Below, one piece after another: positions 55,249 to 64,000 of a DNA stretch of 64,000 nucleotides; the first letter of the stretch is position 1, and each line of letters starts with the position of its first letter. The notes under the pieces are model-generated. The model was not told the origin of the DNA, searched no databases, and was given only the letters and a program-made list of their open reading frames with translations. The stretch spans positions 3,596,001 to 3,660,000 of the forward strand of contig NC_079514.1 of NCBI RefSeq assembly GCF_000801105.2. The letters are read 5' to 3'. A program made the translations under genes and the position numbers. The stretch is from Raphanus sativus. Lineage: Eukaryota > Streptophyta > Magnoliopsida > Brassicales > Brassicaceae.

Positions 55249-57018
55249 TATTAGCTAGTGCTAGTCAAATAATGTTTCGCGATCATATTCAGATCAATAA
55301 TGATGGAATTGGAATTAACTGGCATGTAGTACTATCTAGGCATGTGGAGGAAATTTCTCGGAAAGCACACTACACTTGCTCTTGAATGTGACTTCTTACT
55401 CATATGCTTATTATATATACTTATAACAGACTTGCACATAACTCTTCTTTTACGTCCTCTCATAAGTACTAATCTTTGTAAGACTATCGATCTGAAGAGT
55501 CTGAGTCTACCGTTTGAGTGATCCCTAAGCGAGACTATAGTCACTTTTATATGTTGGTACACCAGCTTATATATGGCATATTATACAGGGAATATATTCA
55601 CCCTTTCTGCTCTTGATATGTATTGATGATATTAATTGCTAATTGAATTTCAATACTATTGCAAACATAAGATATTGTGACTATTTTAGATTTCAATAAT
55701 TAAGAGAACATGTTGAAGGAGGAAACGGTTTCGGATCATCAACATGAATGAAAGAGAGAGACTCAGAGATTTCGTTTAAATGATGCGCAAGTACAATGTA
55801 TCTAAAGTTCCTATGCTATTTTTTTGTGTTGTCCCATTGCGAGTTGTCATACTCTTTTGGAAGGGTTGGTATGATCGGTGAGCTTTTTTCTTCTAACGGG
55901 CCGGAGATATTTCGTGGGAGCATAGGTCCTATCCCCTCATAAATGTGTAATAGCATTTGGAAAAAGAAATATCAGAGGTCAGAAGATGGATACTTATTGG
56001 GCAAGAGATGAGCCATCAGCCTATAGGCCCAATAGTCTTAGTACGAGTATATACCTTCGAATCCTCTGAAAAATCGGTGCATGGAAGAGAGATTCCGGCA
56101 TATGCACCCACAAAAAGAAGACAAAAGATTGCACAAAAGGATTGAAACATTTTGTCAAGTCATAGTCAGGAGATTATTAAGAATGAAAAAATAAGAAACG
56201 CTTAGACTGGAAACGGAGCAGCATCGCAACGGCTATCGGAGAAGATTCCACATTATAAATATACGAGATTTGAATAATACATAATAGATATGGATTATTT
56301 TATTTACTACCAATTGATTTTAAATTGAAAGTCTAACGCAGACGGTCGAATCAGTGAGGTGAATCGCTGTTGTTTAATATTGCAATGCAAATTCCAAATG
56401 TTTAGGTATTTGTTTCTCTAGTTTGGTTAAGCTTTTTGCTTTTGGAATGGAAAAGAAAACTCACTAAGCAATAGTTTTCATTTTATTAATTATCAATTTC
56501 ATCCAACCTTTGTAAATCATTTGGACCATAAGAATCGTAACACAAATTACGAATTGTCCGTCTGAGTTGATCGAAAGACATAAAGTGGTCGTGTGATTAG
56601 TGGTTGTGATTTTGTCATTTGGCGAAAGTTGATTGCGATTTTTAAGGTAATTGTACGTGAAACAAAAGCATAACACTTTTATAATTTCGAAGCATTTTTT
56701 CTTTACTCGAAATAACATCGAAACATATATCAACGGGCCACGTCAAGTAAGAAAAACAATAATAGAGAGAGAGGGAGTCAGGGACTCAGGAGAGACTGTA
56801 AGCTTGGCTTTTCGGGCACAGAAAAGACACGAGAGTATCAAGCGACAGTGACTTTAGGTTTGAATATCAAACCTTTTATCTACTCCCAACACATCTATCA
56901 AATTTTACAATTTTCATCAATGTGATAGAAATTAAAAACCTATGAGACAATAGAAAAATAAAGAAAAAGAAACACTAGTCAATATTATAAACTGAATTCA
57001 TACATTCATGTCTAATAT
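55249..57018. other. Gene-free stretch
   Basis: Intergenic. Short frames at 55332, 55957 and 56464 have no motif and no support. I see no gene. Confidence 0.5.
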
Positions 57019-57033
57019 ATGAAAGTCTAATAA
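57019..57033 (+). repeat. Target-site duplication of retroposon, left copy
   Basis: ATGAAAGTCTAATAA; 13 of 15 bases match 58526-58540. Confidence 0.65.
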
Positions 57034-58490
57034 AGGTGACTGTTGAGTGGACCTTCTCTCTCTAAACTCTCCACCTTCTCTCTACGACAAGTAAACAAAA
57101 CACAAAGCAAGCGGCCTTCGCTCCGGCGTTCGGAGACACCGGCGGAAGAGCGGGTGTGCGTTAGCTCCGACGCCGGAGGCATCTTCTCCCTCGATCTCCT
57201 TTTCCCTTTGCTTCCTCAACTACATCTCCCTCGCCGTCAACATGTCTGCTTCTGTGGTAGGACTCTCGCTACCGGAAACCTAGATCTTCCCGGGGAGTGA
57301 TAGATCTGGTGGTCGGGTTGCCGTCTGGAGAATCAACGAGGCGGTGGGGACTGTGGTGTGAACGGAGTCGGCTTTTAAGGTACGAGCACCCGCGGATCTC
57401 GTTTTCCATTTGTAGATCCCGTCGTTGTACGTGGTGATATCGGCGCGTGAGGTCGAGTGAGACTCTCTTCTCTGTTCTTCATCTTGTTATGCGACAGCGG
57501 TCGTGTGAAGAGGTGTTGTTGGCTTTCTGTGAACCGAGGCTTGGTGTCTCGTCTCGGGTTTCGGTTTTGCCTCCGCCCAACAGAGGCTTCGTTGGTTATG
57601 AAGGTGCGTACCTAGTGATTCTTGCGGCTGTGTGGTCATGGTTTCTCTGGGATCCCTGCGTGTGAAGCTCGAGTGGGTATTGAGACTCTGTCGTCTATGG
57701 CAGTCTATCCAGCCTTCAACAGCTTCTCTCTGTTTGTCTTATCTCATCACGAGTCAGGTTCAAGTTTGCTCGGGTCAGGTGGATCTGAGAAGCTAAGGTT
57801 TCGCTGTATTGATACTTGTTGCCTCTCCAGCGATGTGTGTTCTTGCAGCGTGTAGGAGACTGGGTTTGGGTTCTCCAGCTCGGGCCAAGGCGTCGGTTCT
57901 GAAGCACGATTGAGTCAGTCGGACTTCTCTCGGCGAGGAGACTTGGTTGAAGATTGGTTATCCCGATGCTTTGGAGGCTGTTTGGCTTCCTAGCAGACTA
58001 ATCTTTATTTCTTATGCAGGAACTAAAGCTCTTGAACTGTTGATTTTGCCTTCATTACAGCCTGTTGTTAGTGGGGATGCACTTTGCTTGTTGTCTGCTG
58101 ATCGCAGCTTTGTTGCATCCGTGGTCTTTTGGTTCTTGAGGCTTCGGGTTTCTTTGTAAGTCCATTGTCCTTATACCATTCGATCTTAGAGCTTAATGTC
58201 AGTCGAGAATGCAAGTTTGAAGAGATCATCAGAGTCTAGCTACTTCAACGATGACACAAGAAGAACCGGCATCCAAGGCAACAAGGTAAACCTCACCCTT
58301 CAAGTGGTCATCATCGGTGAAGAGAACGGTCAATGATATTCTAAGGATTACGGAGCACTCTAGCAGAACGTGTCGGTATGGTGGGCGCACTAAACTAGTG
58401 TTGTTATGTATGATCTAGGAAATTTTGTTCAAATCAAACTTGTATTCGAGACTTGAAACCCGTTTTTCGGGATGTTATTTAATAGTAAAT

Positions 58491-58525
<35 letters not shown>
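57034..58525 (+). mobile_element. Non-coding poly(A) retroposon, about 1.5 kb (Sadhu-like or LINE-derived)
   Basis: Ends in about 31-32 A (58495-58526) and is flanked by an imperfect 15-bp duplication, both hallmarks of target-primed reverse transcription. It is much richer in GC than its surroundings, above all at the start (CGGCGTTCGGAGACACCGGC region), and no long frame exists in any reading; frames of 60-85 codons overlap each other without motifs. Several words resemble unspliced mRNA-like DNA (TTGCAGCGTG, GTAAGTCC). It may belong to the Sadhu class of non-coding Brassicaceae retroposons or be a truncated LINE leader; I cannot choose without a search. Confidence 0.65.
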
Positions 58526-58528
<3 letters not shown>

Positions 58529-58540
58529 AAAGTAGAATAA
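58526..58540 (+). repeat. Target-site duplication of retroposon, right copy
   Basis: ATGAAAGTAGAATAA directly after the A-run (the first A is shared with it). Confidence 0.65.
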
Positions 58541-59338
58541 TGAAAACTGAAAACCTATGCGTGAAAATTTTTCTATTGTTGCTACAATTATGTCACATAT
58601 ATAATCGAGAATTTATGTGTGTGAATTCGATATGTGATAAGATATGGCACTGTACGCACGTCCCGAATTTGAAGAAAGAGATAGGAGAAGACTGAAGGAG
58701 AGTTTTTTGGGCTTATCCACCAGCAAGAAGATGATAAGTGACATCCCAACACTTGTCCACCTGTTCTTGCTCTGTCCCTTTTATCATGTACATGTGATTC
58801 CATAAAATTATTATTATTTTTGTAGAAATTGATCAATTTGTACGACTTGTTCCAACATGATTCTCTTATAAAAATATAATATCTTTTAGAGATCTTACCT
58901 AAAATCATTGATGTTAAAATAAAAATCTTACCTAAATGATACAAATACGGAAAGTTTCTGTATTTGCATTTAAGTAGACGTTGAAATCTGTGGGCAATTC
59001 TGGGTATCTACCAAGTGTATCAAAACAATGTATAAACTATACATTTATAAAGAGGTAGGTATTGACTATCGTAGTAATCCACTACATTTGAAATGAATAA
59101 AAGAGTTGAAACTATCAAATTGATGATGAATAAAACAACTTGACACTGTATAAACTATAGCAAACATTGCAAAGAGATTGACTTGGGTGGTTTCATGTTG
59201 TAAATCTAATATGTAATCTGGTTTTCTATATTTGATATTATTTTGGTATATATGATTGTATAAAGCATCATCGAATGTTTAACATATTTACATCGATAAT
59301 CTTTTTAAGCAGGTTACATGTATGCTAAACACTTATTA
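58541..59338. other. Intergenic, no gene seen
   Basis: AT-rich spacer between the retroposon and the Helitron. Confidence 0.5.
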
Positions 59339-61328
59339 CGAGGTGATTTTCCCGTGCTCATGCACGGATATAAATATTTGTAAAGTGAATATATTACAAT
59401 AATTGATTGATATTTAGTTTTAGTTTTAAAGTAGTTTGTAATTTGTATGTAAAATTTATATCAATAATACTACATTAATTTAGTTTAGACATGATTTTAG
59501 ATATGTTATCTTCTATCAGTTTAATTGTTTTTATGGTCGATTTAGTTATCATTTGGATATATTGGATTACATATATTTTTATAAATTCAACTACAATATT
59601 TTTATTCAAAATATATTTAAATTTTGATTAATTTTCTTATTTGCATTTAAATTGGTTGTTGTCTTAGATATCTAAATATATTTTAGTAAAACTATGTATA
59701 ACTTAAGATATATTATTCTTAGAATGAAATAATAAAAAAATAAACTTAAGTGTCTGATTCCTACTTATATAAATTAATATAACAATAATATTCTGAAATC
59801 TAATGCATATATATAAATTCTACAAAATAACTAAATTGTGACAGTTGATTAATATTTTATTTTCACTTGTTAATATGTTTTGAGTTATCCTATAATTTAT
59901 ATTTATAAAATAAATAAAATATTATTATAAAGTTATATATTCTTATTGTATTTAAATCTATGATTTTAGATATAAGTTGGATTAATCAAATCACTCATGT
60001 TGTGAGTATACTAAGTTAAACATTTTTTTTTCAAATGAAAACTGAAGTATAATTTTTTTTATATAATTAAGTCAAATTTTATTTTATTTATCGTTTAATT
60101 AAATGTGTATGTATTTTGGTAATATTTATCAAATTATATGTTAATCTTTTAAACAAATATTAGAAGATAAAGTGATGAACAATATTAAGTTATAAATATA
60201 AGTAATTAATAAATAAAAATATTTTATAAATTTTAAATAATTTTATGCTTTGGATATGTTGAATGGTAAACTGAAATTTATTTAAATTAAAAAAATATTT
60301 TAAATAATCTTGTAAATGAAAACTCAGATTTTCTAGGGTATTTTTATTATGGTTATATTAAGTTCCACAAACATAAAACATAAAATTAAAAAGGAAAATA
60401 AATGCTAAGATTTTTTTTTTAATTATGATAAAATTTAATACCTACCTCGTTTAAAAAATTAGTGTTATTCTATTCTTTGATCAAAAAATATTTTATAATT
60501 ATTTGATCAAAATGTGTTTATTGTTGAAATTTATTTTGTATTTTATTATCTCTTAAAAATAAGCAGTAAAACTATTTGTGATTACTTTTAAGAAATTATA
60601 TTATATCAATTTACGTTACTTAATTATTTTATATAATCACTTTGAAAATATATATTTTTTATTATTCAAAAAAATTTGTCAAAACAAATACAATTTTCTT
60701 TTTTTCTAATAGCAAGATTATTTATATGTGTGAAATTCATTATTATGAAATCAAATTATATGAAAATATAGTTTTCCAGCAAAGAAAGAATAGATATAAA
60801 TAATTTATTTTTTTACTTCAAAAGTAAATTTTATGTTTTTTTTTAAATGGAATAACTCTATTTTGTGAACTTTTCTTTTTAATGAAATCATATTATATGT
60901 ACATATATTTTCGTTTCTAAATTCAGTTTTTAAATTTTTTAGACTTTTCCTTTTTATAATATATTATATTTTGAAAGTTTTAAAAATCAAACTAAATTAG
61001 ATGTAATATTTTTATTAGATATCTCAAAAATTAACTCTCTTAAGAATTAAAATCAAGATTATTTTGTGAACTTTCCTTTTTATGAATTACATTATATATA
61101 AAATGTATTTTCGTTTTTTTTTAATTTTTAATTTTTTAGATATATAGGTTATTTTAAAATAAAAAATACAAAGAAACCTAAATAAAAAAGGAAAAATAAA
61201 ATAAAACAGGCATATAATAATGATAATTAAATATATATTTGATTCATTAAGGGTATCATTGTAATCAACCAACGTGAGAGTTAACGTGAGTGCGATAAAT
61301 AGGAAACTGACTTAATAAATATATCACA
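59339..61328 (-). mobile_element. Non-autonomous Helitron, second copy, opposite orientation
   Basis: Read leftward it ends CCGTGCATGAGCACGG then GAAAATCACCTCGT: the same hairpin and spacer as the copy at 1385-3036, with CTCG in place of CTAG. Its start shares AAGTCAGTTTCCTAT and the following CTCACGTTAACTCTCACG with the first copy. The interior is about 80% AT and non-coding. The worn termini suggest it is the older insertion. Confidence 0.75.
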
Positions 61329-62634
61329 TGTTTAAGTTATATTTGGTTTTAAAACTCGGTTTTCAAATAGAATCACATGTTAAATTAATACCACTACAAA
61401 CAAAAATATACGTATATTTTCCATATGTTTATGTTAATTCGACTATAATGGAATTAATTTTGCTTCTACATCAACTATGTCATCACTGGCTATGTACTTT
61501 GATACAAACTTTATACTTTTCTTGGTTTATGAGGGCTCCTAACAAAGTGGAATCAAAGTAAAAGATACTCGAGTATGCAACGAAGCCGACTAATTAATAA
61601 GAAGATTCATTTCTACACTTTTTAGTGGACACATAAATTTATTCTCTAAATAAGTGAACGTTAGAGATACATGATTTGTATCGTAACTCTTAGGACCACA
61701 ACAATTTATTTTCTTGTTTTGTCCATATCATGTCAGGCCAGCTAAGACGCTACAGCAAAACTTTGGCCTCATTCTTATACAGAAACACTCTTTGATTTTT
61801 TTAATATATTAATAAAAAGGATTATAGAGGTGGAATTCGTTTTTGAAATACATTTGCAGGCAAGTTCTCCAAACCTCCAGACTAAGGCTCCAGATCGGAG
61901 AGACTATGAAACGGTTCTTAGTTTTTTAACTAAAAATTTAACCAACCCAATATACTGGTCAACCGAAGGAGATTCTACAGCGTATTTTATTGCTACAACA
62001 TAAGACTAAGCAGCATAATCGAGCCACATGAAAAAAGAATTGAATCGATCCAACGCAGGAGAAGAAACACCAAACTGAAGAACACAGAAACCCTCTTATC
62101 AATCACTCTAAATATATTTGTGATCTTCAATTATTTATCTTATATATTTTCTGTTGATCGTTGCGGTAAAGGTGAAAACAAGATGCTCGAATTTCATATT
62201 TTCATATTCACCTTAAAATCAGTAATCTCCATCTTATTTTTAAAACATGGTGTTCAATGTGTTCCTTGTGTTTGTTCATATCCCTCCAACATATACAAAA
62301 GATAAAATCTATAGAATGCCTTTGAGTTATTAATCACTGAAATGAACAAAAAGAATAGCAATATCAGATATGAATGACAATATTTATTTAAACAATACTG
62401 AATCCACTCACGCAACAAACGAAATTATTTACATCGAAAAAAAAAACTCAATGAACTTAACCAATGTCACCACCATGAGGGGTGTTTTTAGCAATTCAGA
62501 AATTACAGGGAGAAATCTGCAAAAAATCTCAACATCTAGAGGAGCAAAACAAACAAACAAATAAATTAGATAACAGACTCTCAGCACTCCTCTCCTCTGT
62601 TTCTTTCCTTCATCTGCTGCTCTGTATGTATCTT
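61329..62634. other. Intergenic and 3' side of the zinc-ribbon gene
   Basis: AT-rich. A fragment related to the MITE at 746-926 is seen near 61906-61945. No gene. Confidence 0.45.
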
Positions 62635-62838
62635 TCAATAATACAAGACGAGACGACGATCACAGGAGGAACAAGAGTACTTGCGTTTGACCTTGAAACA
62701 GAGTGGTAAGAAACAGAACAACCACTTCGTCTCAGTATCTACCGCCGCCACTTTTCCGCCGCAGTATGGACACACACCCGGTGCTTGTTGGCGACCAAGC
62801 TCTGTCTTCTCCTCGTGATACACAAACTCCAAACACAT
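62635..62838 (-). CDS. Small zinc-ribbon protein, 67 aa, At4g29905-like
   Basis: Single short exon. It starts MCLEFVYHEEKTELGRQQAP, then has CPYCGG, a hydrophobic stretch WLFCFLPLCF, and CSSCDRRL near the end. Two CxxC pairs around a hydrophobic segment resemble the plan of LITAF-type membrane zinc domains, though much shorter. Its place next to ACA10 matches the small Arabidopsis gene At4g29905 as I recall it. Function unknown; the cysteines would bind one zinc ion. Confidence 0.7.
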   Translation of the reverse strand: MCLEFVYHEEKTELGRQQAPGVCPYCGGKVAAVDTETKWLFCFLPLCFKVKRKYSCSSCDRRLVLYY

Positions 62839-63426
62839 TTTTCTTCTTTGTTTTTCTTACTCAGAGATCCCTTTTTGTGTCGATATATATCTTCTGGACT
62901 TGTCTCTGCTTCTGGAAGTGTGAAGAACAAGAAATGAGAAAATATTACCAGAAAGGGAAAATATTATAAAGTGTGAAGATGTTTTCTTTTGCTCACAAGG
63001 ACTCTGCTGTAGGGTTTAGCTTTACAATGACAATCAATTTATAGAGGATGGAAGGAGGATTACGTGGTATAGTCACCAACGGTATATGTATTTTTTTTTT
63101 TATAATGAAATTATAAATAACACGAAATATAAGCCATGTATTTTCCTAGCATAAATACAGATTTTTAAGAGATGGGAACAAAACTTAAGTCGACGAAAGA
63201 AACAAGTCTAGTCTCATCTCAGGTTTCAAAATAAGTAAACAAAACATGAATCCAGAGAACTCACCTCTACGTGTTTCCGTGTTGGAACAACTTGTGCAAT
63301 TCGTTATCATACTAATCATGCATTGCAAACAGAAAGTTAATAGTTCCAATTTCGTTCTAGTCCAAAGAGTAGTAAACAAGCACAAGCCAAACACAACATA
63401 GTGCATATTTATGTAACACGATAAAG
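62839..63426. promoter_or_regulatory. Upstream region of the zinc-ribbon gene
   Basis: Contains the leader and promoter; T-rich (62839-62880) then AT-rich with a T-run at 63091-63101. No TATA box I would defend. Confidence 0.35.
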
Positions 63427-63678
63427 TTAGTAACTAGCGTTAATCGTAGCTGAAAGACCAGATCGTGTGTCTTGACTATTCTTCTTCTTCAGTTCTATCT
63501 GCTGCAACTTCAAGAAACATGTGTCCTGGTTTCCCATCCATGGAATGGTTTTCCTTATTATCGCTTCGTCGTGATCAGTGATCACACGCTCATCTTGACG
63601 ATTCACCATTATACTTGTAAAACGTTTTTTGGCCATCAACTTCTCATGGGCGTCTGCTTGTGAGATCGATGATATGAC
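63427..63678 (-). CDS. Possible last exon of a gene extending past the right edge
   Basis: Read leftward from an AG acceptor (GAATAG|GTC) at 63679, 84 codons stay open to TAA 63427-63429: VISSISQADAHEKLMAKKRF, then TSIMVNRQDERVITDHDEAI and IRKTIPWMGNQDTCFLKLQQ. Codon use is protein-like and unlike the AT-rich surroundings. I recognise no family. DNA from 63679 to the edge would be its intron. It could also be a scrap of a dead gene. Confidence 0.35.
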   Translation of the reverse strand, partial: VISSISQADAHEKLMAKKRFTSIMVNRQDERVITDHDEAIIRKTIPWMGNQDTCFLKLQQIELKKKNSQDTRSGLSATINASY

Positions 63679-64000
63679 CTATTCAATTATATATATGGGA
63701 AACACAAAGATAAATCTAGAAGATTAAAACGAAGAAGAATCTGAAAAGATAGAAAATTATTTTTTTCTCTAATATATGATCTCATGTTAGTTTAGGAAAT
63801 TAGGTTATATCATTTACACTATCATAACCACGATCTAACCTAATTTTATAATTTAATATAGAATAATATATTAAAGGTAAATGGTAATTTTCTATTCATT
63901 TTTCTTCTTGACCTTTTTGATTTTTTAGATTCATATCGATCTTCTTTATCTTTTTTTTTTGTGTGTTTCACAATTTTGATATGTAGATGTCATTAGTCAC
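63679..64000. other. AT-rich DNA to the right edge
   Basis: No coding signal; would be intron if the exon at 63427-63678 is real. Confidence 0.4.

Noticed and set aside
55957..56145. 62-codon plus-strand frame
   Set aside because: No homology I recognise, no splice or promoter pattern, isolated in non-coding DNA.
57043..58159. Frames of 60-85 codons in the poly(A) element as genes
   Set aside because: They overlap, lack motifs and lie inside a retroposon with no long frame.

Overview
The window is plant nuclear DNA. It is AT-rich, its genes carry many GT-AG introns, and it is full of MITEs, Helitrons and MULEs. From memory of the Arabidopsis chromosome 4 map, the single-copy genes fall in the order of the At4g29750-At4g29905 block (CRM protein, domesticated transposase, SRRM-like protein, TMEM230-like, OSTC, PIRL7, choline monooxygenase-like, ACA10, small zinc-ribbon protein). 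Close similarity with several block members missing suggests a Brassica or near relative with a fractionated, post-triplication genome. This is inference; no database was searched.

Left part (1-12.5 kb): a BAHD acyltransferase cluster around a CRM-domain gene. BAHD-1 runs off the left edge, BAHD-2 is frameshifted and BAHD-3 is intact (about 462 aa). The CRM gene has a 1-bp frameshift before its third CRM domain, and a 146-bp scrap of the same exon lies 2.8 kb downstream, so a CRM-plus-BAHD unit was probably duplicated and eroded. A Helitron (1385-3036) and three TIR elements fill the flank.

Centre (15-26 kb): an intronless gene derived from a PIF/Harbinger transposase, a 14-exon gene for an about 1198-aa disordered protein, and an intronless F-box/kelch gene.

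Mobile block (26.5-34.1 kb): two related Mutator-like elements, one inserted in the other in opposite orientation. Each has a perfect 9-bp target duplication, each shares a 2.2-kb arm with a remnant of a transposase N-terminus, and each carries a different captured host-gene fragment. The outer one holds the 3' half of the m6A-writer-associated E3 ligase gene HAKAI; the inner one holds an unidentified multi-exon gene. This is the most striking structure here.

Right part (34.5-64 kb): TMEM230-like, OSTC, PIRL7, a Rieske oxygenase and the 33-exon Ca2+-ATPase ACA10 (1073 aa, all exon phases consistent, one GC-AG intron). Then comes a gene-poor stretch with a TIR element, a Harbinger-like element carrying an RNase H scrap, a Stowaway MITE, a poly(A)-tailed non-coding retroposon, a second Helitron of the left-hand family in opposite orientation, a 67-aa zinc-ribbon gene and a possible last exon of a gene beyond the right edge.
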